NCBI RefSeq assembly: GCF_024347515.1
Contig: NZ_AP025492.1
Location: 2,728,001 to 2,792,000, forward strand
Length of the DNA stretch: 64,000 nt
Direction: 5' to 3'
DNA from: Vibrio gigantis
Lineage (GTDB): Bacteria; Pseudomonadota; Gammaproteobacteria; Enterobacterales; Vibrionaceae
This document shows positions 22,353-32,403 of the stretch, piece by piece. The notes beneath the pieces are model-generated. The model saw only the letters and a program-made list of their open reading frames with translations, did not search any database and had not been told where the DNA came from. A program made the position numbers and the translations under genes. Positions within the stretch are counted from its first letter, which is position 1. Each line of letters starts with the position of its first letter.

Positions 22353-23105
22353 TTAACTGTCCATCAGAGCTTTAATTTGTTCACCGGTACATCCAAAGCG
22401 ACGCTCACGGTTAACAAACCAAGTCACAGCTTCTACTAAGCTGTCTTCATTAAAGTCTGGCCAGAATTGTTCAGTGAAATACATTTCGGCGTAAGCCAAC
22501 TGCCAAAGCATAAAATTACTAATGCGGCATTCGCCACTAGTACGGATAAGCAGATCAACTTCAGGAATATCGGCCATAGTCAGGTGTTGTGTAATCATAG
22601 CTTCATCAATGTCTTCTACATTAATATCGCCAGACTTTACCTGTTGAGCAATAGAGGTCATTGCTTGTTGGATATCCCACTTACCGCCGTAGTTAGCTGC
22701 AATATTAATAACCATACCGGTATTGGTGCTAGTCAAAGCTTCCGCTTCTTCTATCTTCTTTTGTAGTCGATCATTGAAACGACTTTTATCACCAATAACA
22801 CGAAGTTGTAGATTATTTTTATGAAGCTTTTTTACTTCACTCGACAGCACTGAAATAAACAGTTCCATCAAGATACCGACTTCTTCTTCAGGGCGACGCC
22901 AGTTTTCGCTACTAAATGCAAAAAGAGTTACTGCTTTGATGCCAAGTCTGGCTGCAGAAGAAATGGTTTTACGAACGGCTTGAACACCGTTTTTATGACC
23001 AAAGACGCGAGGCTTACCCTGAGCTTTTGCCCAGCGACCATTACCATCCATAATGATAGCAATGTGTTTAGGAAGAGAGTCTGTGAACGCTTGAGAATTA
23101 TGCAT
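22353..23105 (-). CDS. uppS: Undecaprenyl diphosphate synthase
   Basis: 250 residues. A cis-prenyltransferase that makes C55-PP, the carrier lipid for peptidoglycan and O-antigen. The motif [13 protein letters not shown] contains the catalytic Asp20. [13 protein letters not shown] and the C-terminal [18 protein letters not shown] with FTEQFWPDF complete the signature. The start could be ATG at 23105 or an upstream TTG at 23120; neither has a clear ribosome-binding site, and the ATG gives a family-like N-terminus. Confidence 0.96.
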   Translation of the reverse strand: MHNSQAFTDSLPKHIAIIMDGNGRWAKAQGKPRVFGHKNGVQAVRKTISSAARLGIKAVTLFAFSSENWRRPEEEVGILMELFISVLSSEVKKLHKNNLQLRVIGDKSRFNDRLQKKIEEAEALTSTNTGMVINIAANYGGKWDIQQAMTSIAQQVKSGDINVEDIDEAMITQHLTMADIPEVDLLIRTSGECRISNFMLWQLAYAEMYFTEQFWPDFNEDSLVEAVTWFVNRERRFGCTGEQIKALMDS

Positions 23106-23148
23106 AAAAGAGTGAATCAAATTCTAATAGTCGAACAGAGTAGCATAA

Positions 23149-23179
23149 AAAAACGCTGCACCGTGAGTACAGCGTTTTT
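23149..23179 (-). terminator. Terminator after frr
   Basis: A 10-bp stem AAAAACGCTG/CAGCGTTTTT with an 11-base loop and an A-rich left flank (T run on the minus strand). It separates the translation genes (rpsB-tsf-pyrH-frr) from the lipid/envelope genes. Confidence 0.85.
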
Positions 23180-23203
23180 CCGGAAAGAAAAGAATAGGGA
23201 AAA

Positions 23204-23761
23204 TTAAACTTCCATCAACTCTTTTTCTTTAGTTGCTAGAACTTCGTCTACGTTCTTAACCGCAGCGTCAGTTAGCTTTTGAATTTCGTCTTGTGCTTTA
23301 CGATCTTCATCTTCAGAGATTTCTTTATCTTTAAGAAGCGCTTTTAGATCGCCATTTGCGTCACGACGGATGTTACGGATAGCAACACGGCCACCTTCAG
23401 CTTCGCCACGAACGATTTTAACTAGGTCTTTACGACGCTCTTCCGTTAGCGGTGGAAGTGGAACACGGATAACCGTACCAGCAGACATAGGGTTTAGACC
23501 TAGGTCAGATGTTAGGATTGCTTTTTCTACTAGAGGAGTCAGTGTTTTATCAAACACTGTGATAGCTAGTGTACGTGCATCTTCAGCGATAACGTTAGCT
23601 ACTTGAGTCAAAGGAGTTGGAGCACCGTAGTACTCAACAGTAAGACCAGAAAGTAGGCTTGGGTGCGCACGACCTGTACGAATCTTTTGCAGGCTGTTTT
23701 TTAGTGCATCAACACTTTTTACCATGCGCTCTTGAGCGTCTTTTTTGATTTCGTTAATCAC
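23204..23761 (-). CDS. frr: Ribosome-recycling factor
   Basis: 185 residues, the family length. It works with EF-G to split post-termination ribosomes. The conserved parts are [12 protein letters not shown] at the start, [30 protein letters not shown] and the C-terminal coiled coil. I chose GTG at 23761 (V/MINEIKKD), with AAGGTG five to six bases upstream, over a TTG ten codons earlier. It follows pyrH as in E. coli. Confidence 0.96.
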   Translation of the reverse strand: MINEIKKDAQERMVKSVDALKNSLQKIRTGRAHPSLLSGLTVEYYGAPTPLTQVANVIAEDARTLAITVFDKTLTPLVEKAILTSDLGLNPMSAGTVIRVPLPPLTEERRKDLVKIVRGEAEGGRVAIRNIRRDANGDLKALLKDKEISEDEDRKAQDEIQKLTDAAVKNVDEVLATKEKELMEV

Positions 23762-23822
23762 AATTTCACCTTGATTATGTTCTTTCTTCAAGAAAGCTTT
23801 TTATTTGGAGTGATAAGGATAA

Positions 23823-23850
23823 GCTTACCGAAGTATAACCTTCAGTAAGC
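23823..23850 (-). terminator. Hairpin between pyrH and frr
   Basis: Inverted repeat GCTTACCGAA/TTCAGTAAGC, fully paired on the minus strand with one G-U wobble. There is no good T run after it, so it may be an attenuator or RNA-processing site. Confidence 0.45.
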
Positions 23851-23858
23851 CCGAAAAA

Positions 23859-24590
23859 TTAGTCAGCGTCGCTGATTAATGTACCTTCAGTTTCACCCAT
23901 AACCACGCGACGTAGTGCGCCTGGTTTATTCATGTTAAATACACGGATTGGCATTTTGTGATCACGTGCTAGCGTAAATGCAGCCAAGTCCATTACTTTA
24001 AGTTCTTTATCAAGAACCGTGTTGTAAGACAACGTATCATACAACTCTGCGTCTGGGTTTGCTACAGGGTCAGAAGTAAATACACCATCTACTTTTGTCG
24101 CTTTTAGAACTACGTCAGCTTCGATTTCGATACCACGTAGACATGCAGCAGAATCCGTAGTGAAGAATGGGTTACCAGTACCAGCAGAGAAGATCACGAC
24201 GCGACCTTGACGTAGTTGGCTGATTGCGTCTGCCCAGTTGTAATCGTCACACACACCTTTAAGAGGGATTGCTGACATTACACGCGCGTTTACGTAAGCA
24301 CGGTGTAGAGCGTCACGCATTGCAAGGCCGTTCATTACCGTTGCAAGCATACCCATGTGGTCGCCAACAACGCGGTTCATACCTGCTTCAGCAAGGCCTG
24401 CACCACGGAACAGGTTACCGCCACCGATAACAACGCCTACTTGAACACCTAGTTCAACCAATTCTTTCACTTCTTGAGCCATACGATCAAGGATCGTCGG
24501 GTCAATACCAAAACCTTCTTCGCCTTGTAGTGCTTCACCGCTAAGTTTTAACAGAATACGTTGATACGCCGGTTTAGGGTTCGTAGTCAT
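23859..24590 (-). CDS. pyrH: UMP kinase
   Basis: 243 residues, a hexameric amino-acid-kinase-fold enzyme that phosphorylates UMP to UDP. Visible motifs are [11 protein letters not shown] at the start, [13 protein letters not shown] for the phosphate site, [18 protein letters not shown], and [13 protein letters not shown] near the C-terminus. It is in the conserved rpsB-tsf-pyrH-frr order. Confidence 0.98.
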   Translation of the reverse strand: MTTNPKPAYQRILLKLSGEALQGEEGFGIDPTILDRMAQEVKELVELGVQVGVVIGGGNLFRGAGLAEAGMNRVVGDHMGMLATVMNGLAMRDALHRAYVNARVMSAIPLKGVCDDYNWADAISQLRQGRVVIFSAGTGNPFFTTDSAACLRGIEIEADVVLKATKVDGVFTSDPVANPDAELYDTLSYNTVLDKELKVMDLAAFTLARDHKMPIRVFNMNKPGALRRVVMGETEGTLISDAD

Positions 24591-24691
24591 GGAGTTTACC
24601 TTCCAAAGAGTTGATGATTAACAGTCATGGATAAAAACTGAATAGCTCAGTTTGCATTCATAACAGCTAAAAAATACTTCACTATTCATAA

Positions 24692-24719
24692 AAAGACCGC
24701 AGCATTTGCCACGGTCTCT
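24692..24719 (-). terminator. Terminator between tsf and pyrH
   Basis: Stem AGACCG/CGGTCT with flanking A and T tracts (AAAAGACCG and CGGTCTCTTTT). It lies just past the tsf stop on the minus strand. Confidence 0.7.
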
Positions 24720-24740
24720 TTTCAAACAATACGCTAAGGA

Positions 24741-25586
24741 TTAACCTTTTTGTACCGCTGCAACTTCGTCAGCAAAGCTCATTTCAGCTGCTTTCTCGAT
24801 GCCTTCACCAACTTCTAGACGTACGAAGTTAGATACTGAAGCGCCTTTCTCTTTAAGGATAGCGCCAACAGTTTGCTTAGGCTCCATGATGAAAGCTTGA
24901 CCAGTTAGAGAGATTTCGCCCGTGAATTTCTTCATACGGCCCACAACCATTTTCTCTGCGATTTCAGCTGGTTTGCCTTCGTTCATAGCGATTTCAACTT
25001 GAACTGCTTTCTCTTTAGCAACTACGTCTGCAGGTACGTCTTCTGGGTTTAGGAACTCAGGACGTGATGCAGCAACGTGCATTGCAACGTGCTTAAGAGT
25101 TTCAGCTTCGCCTTCACCAGCAACAACAACACCGATTTTCTCGCCGTGACGGTAAGAAGCTAGTGCTACACCTGAAACGTATTGTACGCGACGGATGTTG
25201 ATGTTTTCGCCGATTTTTGCAACTAGAGCAACACGAGTTTCTTCGAACTGTGCTTGTAGTTCTTCAACAGTTGCTTGAGAAGCTACTGCAGCAGCTGCAA
25301 CTTCTTCTGCGAATGCAGTGAAGTTAGCATCTTTTGCTACGAAGTCAGTTTGGCAGTTAACTTCAAGAAGAGCAGCTACGCCGTTCTCTTCTTTGATGAT
25401 GATTGCGCCTTCAGCTGCAACGTTACCAGCTTTCTTAGCTGCTTTCGCTGCGCCAGATTTACGCATGTTTTCAATTGCTAGTTCGATGTCAGCGTTTGCT
25501 TCTACAAGCGCTTTCTTACATTCCATCATACCAGCGCCAGTGCGCTCGCGAAGTTCTTTAACTAGAGCTGCAGTTACAGTTGCCAT
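24741..25586 (-). CDS. tsf: Elongation factor Ts
   Basis: 281 residues. The guanine nucleotide exchange factor for EF-Tu. The N-terminal UBA-like domain has [18 protein letters not shown]. The core TDFVAK motif (in [15 protein letters not shown]) contacts EF-Tu. Length and order with rpsB are standard. Confidence 0.98.
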   Translation of the reverse strand: MATVTAALVKELRERTGAGMMECKKALVEANADIELAIENMRKSGAAKAAKKAGNVAAEGAIIIKEENGVAALLEVNCQTDFVAKDANFTAFAEEVAAAAVASQATVEELQAQFEETRVALVAKIGENINIRRVQYVSGVALASYRHGEKIGVVVAGEGEAETLKHVAMHVAASRPEFLNPEDVPADVVAKEKAVQVEIAMNEGKPAEIAEKMVVGRMKKFTGEISLTGQAFIMEPKQTVGAILKEKGASVSNFVRLEVGEGIEKAAEMSFADEVAAVQKG

Positions 25587-25623
25587 TCTCTATTCCTCAG
25601 TAAATTCTAAAAAAGATAAAAAA

Positions 25624-25648
25624 CAGGGGCCTAATTAATTGGCCCCTG
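25624..25648 (-). terminator. rpsB-tsf intergenic hairpin
   Basis: A perfect 8-bp GC-rich stem CAGGGGCC/GGCCCCTG with a 9-base loop, followed on the minus strand by a T run (TGTTTTTTATC). An intergenic attenuator between rpsB and tsf is known in related bacteria and would set the S2:EF-Ts ratio. Confidence 0.8.
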
Positions 25649-25724
25649 ATATTGACTGTATTCAGTCCGTTAAGCCACCGATTATGACCGCTTAATATGA
25701 ACTAAATATGGCTCAGAGCCGCTA

Positions 25725-26456
25725 TTATTCAGCTTCTACAAAACCGTCTTTTTCAGCAGCTACAGCAGCAACATCTTTGTTGCGACCTTCTTTAACCGCG
25801 TCTGCAGCAGCGTTTAGGTAAAGCTGTACTGCACGGATTGCATCGTCGTTACCTGGGATAACGAAGTCAACGCCGTCTGGGTTAGAGTTAGTATCAACTA
25901 CAGCGTAAACTGGGATACCTAGGTTGTTTGCTTCTTTAACTGCGATGTGTTCGTGATCAGCATCGATTACGAATAGAGCGTCTGGAAGGCCGCCCATGTT
26001 CTTGATACCACCAAGAGATTTCTCTAGCTTCTCCATTTCACGAGTGCGCATTAGAGCTTCTTTCTTAGTAAGCTTGTCGAAAGTACCGTCTTGAGCTTGC
26101 GCTTCAAGTTCTTTCAGACGCTTGATAGACTGACGAACAGTTTTGTAGTTCGTTAGCATACCGCCTAACCAGCGGTTGTTAACGTAGAACTGGTTGCTGT
26201 TGATAGCAGCTTCTTTAACAGCTTCAGATGCAGCGCGCTTAGTACCAACAAAAAGAACTTTACCTTTCTTCTCACCAACTTTAGCGATTTCAGCTAGAGC
26301 TTCGTTGAACATTGGTACAGTTTTTTCTAGGTTGATGATATGTACTTTGTTACGAGCACCAAAGATGAATGGCTTCATTTTTGGGTTCCAGTAACGAGTT
26401 TGGTGACCGAAGTGAACACCAGCTTTAAGCATATCGCGCATTGATACAGTTGCCAT
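25725..26456 (-). CDS. rpsB: 30S ribosomal protein S2
   Basis: 243 residues. S2 binds the head of the 30S subunit. The sequence starts [19 protein letters not shown], the canonical S2 N-terminus, and continues with [12 protein letters not shown] and [20 protein letters not shown] longer in-frame start at 26489 lies inside the regulatory leader and is rejected. AGAGGA is close upstream of the ATG. Confidence 0.98.
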   Translation of the reverse strand: MATVSMRDMLKAGVHFGHQTRYWNPKMKPFIFGARNKVHIINLEKTVPMFNEALAEIAKVGEKKGKVLFVGTKRAASEAVKEAAINSNQFYVNNRWLGGMLTNYKTVRQSIKRLKELEAQAQDGTFDKLTKKEALMRTREMEKLEKSLGGIKNMGGLPDALFVIDADHEHIAVKEANNLGIPVYAVVDTNSNPDGVDFVIPGNDDAIRAVQLYLNAAADAVKEGRNKDVAAVAAEKDGFVEAE

Positions 26457-26459
26457 TTT

Positions 26460-26600
26460 AAAATCCTCTATGGGGTTAGGCCTCCACATCCCCCATGAAT
26501 CCGACCCCTAACAACTAACCACTTTTCAGCCGTTATCTGTGTTGTTGAGGCACCCCGGAACATGTGTCGGAATGTGTGTGATTTAAAGAAATAAGTTAGT
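26460..26600 (-). promoter_or_regulatory. Probable S2-type autoregulatory leader of rpsB
   Basis: The 5' untranslated region of rpsB on the minus strand is rich in paired G and C runs. GTTAGG (in GTTAGGGGTCGG) can pair with CCTAAC (in GGCCTAACCCC) just before the ribosome-binding site, with a GGGGGATG segment in between. S2 is known to repress rpsB-tsf through a conserved leader in gamma-proteobacteria; this one fits in position and pairing. The boundaries are approximate. Confidence 0.55.
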
Positions 26601-26901
26601 GGACACAAAGCTTGTTTCGCCAATTGGAGAAAACAGTCCTGATGTCCGGCGCGCTTTATACCATATTTTGTCTGTCTATGGCTAGAAAAAAATCTAAAAA
26701 TGGCGACTGCTATACTGACCCCTATAGGCGAATTTCAACTATAAATAGCGTCTCTATTTATCTATAAACCCGACATAACTCACCCTAGTTGAGTAGTATC
26801 CATCAGCAATGTATGGACATGGGAATGTTGCGCTAAAATGCTGCACTGATAGAATAGCCCCAATATGCACACTTAGGTGTTACCAAATTAAGAGATATGC
26901 A
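26601..26901. promoter_or_regulatory. Divergent promoter region between rpsB and map
   Basis: No gene is visible in these 300 bases. The segment is A/T-rich towards map. An imperfect inverted repeat (ATAAATAG, 5-base spacer, CTATTTAT, near 26740-26762) could be an operator or a promoter element, but no known regulator site is recognised. Confidence 0.35.
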
Positions 26902-27780
26902 ATGGCTGTAAAAATTAAAACTGCTGAAGAAATTGAAAAAATGCGCGTCGCCGGCAAGCTGGCTTCTGAAATTCTAGAGATGATTGAACCTCATATCCAA
27001 GTAGGTACAACGACAGAAGAGCTAAACCAGATCTGTCACGAATACGCTCTAGAACGAGGCGCATACTCAGCACCACTTGATTACCACGGTTTCCCTAAGT
27101 CAATCTGTACGTCTATTAACCATATCGTTTGCCACGGTATCCCAGCATCACAAGATGAGACTGGTAGCACAGGTCAATTCAAACCGGCGGTACTAAAAGA
27201 TGGCGACATCCTGAACGTTGATATCACAGTAATCATCCCTGATGACGAAAACGCAGATCTAAGCACTCGTCCACAAGGCTACCACGGTGACACATCTAAG
27301 ATGTTCCTTGTGGGTGAAGTATCACCGGCTAACAAGCGTCTGTGTATGGTTGCTCAAGAAGCGCTTTACGAAGGCATGCGCCAAGTTAAGCCAGGTGTTC
27401 AACTTGGCCAAATTGGTACCGCGATCGAGAAGTACATCAAAACAAACAATAAGAACAACCCACGCGCGAAGTTCTCTATTGTTAAAGATTACTGTGGTCA
27501 CGGCATTGGTTCTGAATTCCACGAAGATCCACAAGTGGTTCACTACAAGAACAGCGATCGCACAGTACTAAAAGCAGGCATGTGTTTCACAATCGAGCCA
27601 ATGATCAACGCTGGTAAGTTTGGCTGCCGTCTTGATGACGAAGACAGCTGGACAGTGTACACAGCCGACAGCAAGAACTCGGCTCAGTGGGAACACACAC
27701 TAGTAGTAACGGACACTGGTTGTGAAGTTCTAACGCTACGCAGCGATGACACTATCCCACGTATCATGAAGAACGCTTAG
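26902..27780 (+). CDS. map: Type I methionine aminopeptidase
   Basis: 292 residues, longer than the E. coli enzyme (264) mainly through insertions in the middle (DENADLSTRPQGYHG) and the C-terminus. It removes the initiator Met. Metal ligands are the two aspartates in LNVDITV and in YHGDTSKMF, the His in YCGHGIGSEFHE, and two glutamates in FTIEPMIN and QWEHTL. The substrate His is in NHIVCHGIP. The ATG at 26902 has AAGAGAT upstream; the longer frame back to 26809 is unlikely. Confidence 0.95.
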   Translation: MAVKIKTAEEIEKMRVAGKLASEILEMIEPHIQVGTTTEELNQICHEYALERGAYSAPLDYHGFPKSICTSINHIVCHGIPASQDETGSTGQFKPAVLKDGDILNVDITVIIPDDENADLSTRPQGYHGDTSKMFLVGEVSPANKRLCMVAQEALYEGMRQVKPGVQLGQIGTAIEKYIKTNNKNNPRAKFSIVKDYCGHGIGSEFHEDPQVVHYKNSDRTVLKAGMCFTIEPMINAGKFGCRLDDEDSWTVYTADSKNSAQWEHTLVVTDTGCEVLTLRSDDTIPRIMKNA

Positions 27781-27811
27781 TTCATTGAGCTGAACGCATT
27801 AAACCTTTAAG

Positions 27812-27842
27812 AATATCCTCGCATTGTCGAGGATATTTTTTT
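27812..27842 (+). terminator. Terminator after map
   Basis: A 10-bp stem AATATCCTCG/CGAGGATATT with a 6-base loop, followed by seven or more T. A canonical rho-independent terminator. Confidence 0.95.
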
Positions 27843-27919
27843 ATCCGCTCAATTTCGATTTTCCACCAGCTTCTGGTAAATTGTTTACTATTCTCATTTG
27901 CTTGCACGGATAGCAGACT

Positions 27920-30541
27920 ATGCCTTATCAATGCCCTCTTACGTTCAATGACGAACAAATTGAAATCTGCGAATTAAAAAATCAGCTCGAGATCTTCACG
28001 CAGTATCAAAAAAATGAATTTCTGAATCACCACCCAGTCACCGATTTGGTTCTACTGCGCTCCGAATACATGGACTTACTTCTCAATCGTTTATGGGAGC
28101 ATTTCGGATTCAGCAAACTGCCTCATATTTCACTGGTCGCTGTAGGTGGTTATGGTCGTGGAGAGCTTCACCCTTTATCCGATATTGATATTCTCATCGT
28201 TTCGCAAAAAACACTTCCACCAGCACTCGGCGAGAAAGTAAGCCAATTCATCACCCTTCTATGGGATCTAAGGTTAGAAGTCGGCCACGCCGTGCGCACG
28301 ATTGGCGAGTGTCTTGAGATCGGCATTGATGATTTAACCGTCGCGACCAACCTTCAAGAATCTCGCTTACTGTGTGGCAGTGAAGACACCTTCCAAGAGC
28401 TGAAACTGAAAATTCATTCCGATTCATTTTGGCCAAGTGAAACCTTTTACAAGGCTAAGATTCAAGAACAGAGAGAGCGTCATGCTCGCTACCACGACAC
28501 CACTTACAATCTAGAACCGGACATCAAATCAACTCCAGGTGGACTCAGAGACATCCATACCCTGAGCTGGGTTGCGCGTCGCCATTTCGGTGCAACCTCT
28601 TTGTTAGAGATGAGCAAATACGGTTTTCTAACCGATGCTGAGTATCGTGAATTAGTTGAATGCCAAGATTTCTTATGGCGCGTTCGTTTTGCGCTGCACA
28701 TTGAACTGCGCCGTTACGACAACCGACTCACTTTTGCCCATCAAGCTCAAGTCGCTGAACATCTGGGTTATACGGGCGAAGGAAACCGTGGCGTCGAGAT
28801 GATGATGAAAGAGTTCTACCGAACCCTTCGTCGCGTTGCTGAGCTCAATAAGATGCTGCTTAAGCTGTTCGATCAAGCGATCATCAATGGCGGTCAGACC
28901 CAAGACGCAGAGATTCTCGATAATGATTTCCAGCGTCGAGGCTCATTGATCGAAGCGCGTAAGCCAGCTCTATTCCAAGCAAGACCAGAAACGATTCTCG
29001 ATATGTTCATCCACATCGCGAATGACTCTTCCATCGAAGGCGTTAGTCCACCAACATTGCGACAACTACGAACGGCACGTCGTCGATTGAACCGATTTTT
29101 GCATACCATCCCGGCAGCGCGTGACAAGTTCATGGCATTAGTTCGCCACCCAAACGCCCTGCACAAAGCCTTTAGCTTAATGCATAAGTTAGGCGTACTC
29201 TCAGCGTACTTACCGCAATGGAGCCAGATTGTCGGTCAGATGCAGTTTGACTTATTCCATGTTTACACCGTTGATGAGCACAGTATTCGCCTGCTCAAAC
29301 ACATCAACCGATTTGGTCAAATTGAAAACCACGATAAACATCCTATCTGCTGTGAAGTGTACCCACGAGTACAGAAGAAAGAATTATTAATCCTTGCAGC
29401 TATCTTCCACGACATCGGCAAAGGCCGTGGCGGAGACCACTCTGAGATTGGTGCAGTTGAAGCTTACTCTTTCTGTATCGAGCACGGACTATCGAAACCT
29501 GAAGCAAAACAAGTGGCGTGGTTGGTACAAAATCACTTGTTGATGTCTGTTACTGCCCAGCGTCGCGATATCTATGACCCAGATGTGATCACCGAATTCG
29601 CCAAAAAAGTTCGTGATGAAGAATCACTCGAGCTACTGGTTTGTTTAACCGTTGCCGATATCTGTGCGACTAACCCTGAGTTATGGAATAGCTGGAAACG
29701 AACCTTATTAGCTGAGCTATTTCACTCAACACAGAGAGCACTGCGCCGTGGATTAGAAAACCCTGTCGATGTTAGAGATCGTATTCGTCACAATCAACAA
29801 ATGGCATCGGCACTGCTGCGTAAAGAAGGCTTCACAGCTCGTGAAATTGAAGTGCTATGGCAGCGCTTCAAGGCCGATTACTTCTTACGTCATACGCACA
29901 AACAAATCGCTTGGCATTGTGAGCACTTACTTCGTCTGGAGAATCCAAGCCAACCATTAGTACTGATCAGTAAGAAAGCGACACGGGGCGGTACCGAGGT
30001 GTTCGTTTACTGCAAAGACCAAGCGGCACTGTTTGCGACCGTTGTTGCCGAACTAGACAGACGTAACTTTAACGTTCATGACGCGCAGGTCATGGTCAGC
30101 AAAGATGGCCATGTTTTGGATACCTTTATCGTACTAGACCAACATGGTGAAGCCATTGATGAAGCAAGACACAAAGCCGTTGCTAAGCATCTGACTCATG
30201 TCTTGGCTGATGGCCGACCGACTAAGATCAAAACACGTCGTACGCCACGTAACTTACAGCACTTTAAGGTCAAGACCTTAGTTGAGTTCCTACCAACTAA
30301 GAGCAAAAAGCGCACCTTGATGGAGTTAAGAGCCCTTGATACACCAGGATTATTGGCTCAAGTCGGTGCAACCTTTGCTGAATTAGATATCAACTTGCAC
30401 GGTGCGAAAATCACCACCATAGGTGAACGAGCTGAGGATTTGTTTATTCTGACCAGTGAAGCAGGTGGAAGACTGTCTGAAGAACAAGAGCAGGCGCTAA
30501 GAGAGCGATTAACCGAGCACGTTTCGGAACTCGCACCTTAG
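27920..30541 (+). CDS. glnD: [Protein-PII] uridylyltransferase / uridylyl-removing enzyme
   Basis: 873 residues. GlnD senses glutamine and adds or removes UMP on PII (GlnB, also in this window). The nucleotidyltransferase domain has GGYGRGELHPLSDIDILI (about 76-93). The HD domain for removal has FHDIGKGRGGDHSEIG (about 495). Two C-terminal ACT domains bind glutamine (about 695-775 and 805-873). All key residues appear present. The gene follows map as in many gamma-proteobacteria. Confidence 0.97.
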   Translation: MPYQCPLTFNDEQIEICELKNQLEIFTQYQKNEFLNHHPVTDLVLLRSEYMDLLLNRLWEHFGFSKLPHISLVAVGGYGRGELHPLSDIDILIVSQKTLPPALGEKVSQFITLLWDLRLEVGHAVRTIGECLEIGIDDLTVATNLQESRLLCGSEDTFQELKLKIHSDSFWPSETFYKAKIQEQRERHARYHDTTYNLEPDIKSTPGGLRDIHTLSWVARRHFGATSLLEMSKYGFLTDAEYRELVECQDFLWRVRFALHIELRRYDNRLTFAHQAQVAEHLGYTGEGNRGVEMMMKEFYRTLRRVAELNKMLLKLFDQAIINGGQTQDAEILDNDFQRRGSLIEARKPALFQARPETILDMFIHIANDSSIEGVSPPTLRQLRTARRRLNRFLHTIPAARDKFMALVRHPNALHKAFSLMHKLGVLSAYLPQWSQIVGQMQFDLFHVYTVDEHSIRLLKHINRFGQIENHDKHPICCEVYPRVQKKELLILAAIFHDIGKGRGGDHSEIGAVEAYSFCIEHGLSKPEAKQVAWLVQNHLLMSVTAQRRDIYDPDVITEFAKKVRDEESLELLVCLTVADICATNPELWNSWKRTLLAELFHSTQRALRRGLENPVDVRDRIRHNQQMASALLRKEGFTAREIEVLWQRFKADYFLRHTHKQIAWHCEHLLRLENPSQPLVLISKKATRGGTEVFVYCKDQAALFATVVAELDRRNFNVHDAQVMVSKDGHVLDTFIVLDQHGEAIDEARHKAVAKHLTHVLADGRPTKIKTRRTPRNLQHFKVKTLVEFLPTKSKKRTLMELRALDTPGLLAQVGATFAELDINLHGAKITTIGERAEDLFILTSEAGGRLSEEQEQALRERLTEHVSELAP

Positions 30542-30721
30542 AAAGCTAATTCAATCTAGAAGCAGGTTTAATAACCAATAAGTGTGGGTAAAGATAGAGA
30601 GCGATCTTGCCCACAACTTACAATCAATTCACAGATATCAACTATCTAGCTCGTCGTTAGGCTGCTACATTGATCAAGTCAATTACATAAAAGTATTACA
30701 TTCATAACTTAGAGGTCGCTT

Positions 30722-31105
30722 ATGTATCCAAACCTCACTGGCTTAGGTATCCACGAACCTAAACAGATTGAACGTTACTCCCTTCGCCAAGAAGCGCACA
30801 AAGATATACTGAAAATTTACTTTCGTAAGCAGAAAGGTGAACTGTTCGCAAAAAGCGTTAAGTTTAAGTACCCACGACAAGTAAAAAGTGTGCTTGTTAG
30901 CGGTGGCAATAATCAATACAAAGAAGTGACAGAGATTAACCGCAACCTCACTCTTGTGATTGATGAACTCAACAAGATCACCAAACCGACACCAACGGCT
31001 GAGGTGGATGTGAAGCAGAAGATCCTTACCGACTTACGCCATCTAGAGAAAGTGGTATCAAGTAAGATCGCTGAGATCGAAGCCGATCTAGAAAAGCTAA
31101 AATGA
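30722..31105 (+). CDS. UPF0325/DUF3461 family protein, YaeH-like
   Basis: 127 residues starting [20 protein letters not shown], a pattern I recognise as YaeH (UPF0325). It is soluble and basic in the middle ([20 protein letters not shown]). A C-terminal predicted coiled coil ([20 protein letters not shown]) ends it. The function is unknown. In E. coli yaeH is in the same neighbourhood, separated from glnD by dapD, which is absent here. Confidence 0.9.
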   Translation: MYPNLTGLGIHEPKQIERYSLRQEAHKDILKIYFRKQKGELFAKSVKFKYPRQVKSVLVSGGNNQYKEVTEINRNLTLVIDELNKITKPTPTAEVDVKQKILTDLRHLEKVVSSKIAEIEADLEKLK

Positions 31106-31167
31106 TCCCACGATTAACGACTAACTAACCAATAATCGTTATGCCGTTAAGGTCGCACAGACATCAA

Positions 31168-31200
31168 AAAGGGCTGATATTAATATCAGCCCTTTGTTTT
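31168..31200 (+). terminator. Bidirectional terminator between yaeH-like gene and truC
   Basis: A 22-bp perfect palindrome (GGGCTGATATT and its complement) flanked by AAAAA on the left and TTTGTTTTTC on the right. It can serve both converging genes. Confidence 0.9.
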
Positions 31201-31252
31201 TCTTGTATTTTATCTATTCACTTAGACTCGTGATTACTTAAACACGCGTGAC

Positions 31253-32002
31253 TTACTTAGACAAGCAAGTTTGAGCATCGATTAAGTCGGTATCCCACTC
31301 AAAGGTTTCAAACAGCCTTAGCCAAGTTTCATCTAGACTAGCTTTCATCACCAATTCTTCTTTTGTGAAAGGGTGAATAAAGCGAAGTTCAGAAGCGTGC
31401 AACAATAAACGGTGCGAATCTAAATCATCACGGAACAGTCGGTTGTGCTTACCATCACCATGTGAAGTATCACCCACAATCGGGTGTCTTAGATGAGCCA
31501 TATGACGGCGTAACTGATGTTTACGGCCTGTCTTTGGCATCATCTCAACCAAGCAGTAACGGCTTGTTGGAAAACGACCTGTTGAATAGGGTACTTCCAC
31601 TTTTGCTAGTGGTTCATAAACCGTCACTGCCTCTTGTGCTTCTTTATCTTCTTTGGCGAACTTATCCGCGATCTTATCCAGCTCAACCTTAAGTGCGTAA
31701 TCAAGCGTATCACCCTCTTCTATCCAACCACGGACAATCGCATGATAGGTTTTTTGCATCTCATGATTAGCGAACATTGGCATCACCTGTGAAGCAACCT
31801 CACTCGATAGCGCAAACACCAGCACACCAGATGTCGGTCTGTCTAAACGGTGCAATGGAAATACATGCTGACCAATTTGATCACGCAATGTCTGCATAAC
31901 AAATTGCGTTTCGTGTTTATCCAGCCATGAGCGGTGAACTAGCATGCCAGCGGGCTTATTCACCGCGACAAAATACTCATCTTGATAAATGATCTCTAAC
32001 AT
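31253..32002 (-). CDS. truC: tRNA pseudouridine(65) synthase TruC
   Basis: 249 residues of the RluA family. It converts U65 of tRNAs to pseudouridine. The catalytic Asp is in FPLHRLDRPTSGVLVF. The KPAGMLVHRS motif and GRKHQLRRHMAHL are family features. The start at 32002 shares one base with the yqcC stop (TAATG), and GAGGT is well placed for it; a start at 32011 would sit on the ribosome-binding site. Confidence 0.94.
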   Translation of the reverse strand: MLEIIYQDEYFVAVNKPAGMLVHRSWLDKHETQFVMQTLRDQIGQHVFPLHRLDRPTSGVLVFALSSEVASQVMPMFANHEMQKTYHAIVRGWIEEGDTLDYALKVELDKIADKFAKEDKEAQEAVTVYEPLAKVEVPYSTGRFPTSRYCLVEMMPKTGRKHQLRRHMAHLRHPIVGDTSHGDGKHNRLFRDDLDSHRLLLHASELRFIHPFTKEELVMKASLDETWLRLFETFEWDTDLIDAQTCLSK

Positions 32003-32316
32003 TACGCACATACCTCATCAATGCTCTGAATCGTCACTAGCAGTTCGAGTTTGTCTGCCTCATTTTTCCAAACTTCACCAAAATAAGGATAGATAGAAAA
32101 GCCCTTCGGTAGGGGCATTTTCGCATCCATCATTGCGTTGATCTTAACGATAAAGATCCACTGCAACCACTCTTCTGGCTGCAGAGAATCAATAGCAAAA
32201 GGCTCAACGCTCGCCAGAGCTTCATCCGAAGGTGGAACATCACTCCACAGCGAACATTGGCGCATTTGTTGTTCTAATTGTTGAAGTAAAGGAGGTAACT
32301 TTGTGGCAGCTGTCAT
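32002..32316 (-). CDS. yqcC: YqcC family protein
   Basis: 104 residues, small and acidic, starting MTAATKLPPLLQQLEQQMRQ. The middle reads LQPEEWLQWIFIVKINAMMD, the conserved YqcC core. The function is unknown. It is always near truC; here the stop overlaps the truC start (TAATG), so the two are translated together. In E. coli the csrB RNA and syd lie next to yqcC, which supports the CsrB call nearby. Confidence 0.9.
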   Translation of the reverse strand: MTAATKLPPLLQQLEQQMRQCSLWSDVPPSDEALASVEPFAIDSLQPEEWLQWIFIVKINAMMDAKMPLPKGFSIYPYFGEVWKNEADKLELLVTIQSIDEVCA

Positions 32317-32403
32317 TTTTCACCAAGTTATTTATCTAGTGACCTTGAAATTGGGGCATAGAGTACCATCTATTTAGGAAAGAAAGTTAGGAGCTTTATT
32401 ACT

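Noticed and set aside
26809..26901. N-terminal extension of map
   Set aside because: The added 31 residues are not found in MetAP proteins; the ATG at 26902 has a Shine-Dalgarno and a canonical N-terminus.
30542..31105. Missing dapD between glnD and the yaeH-like gene
   Set aside because: Only a difference from E. coli order; there is no remnant sequence, so no claim of deletion is justified.
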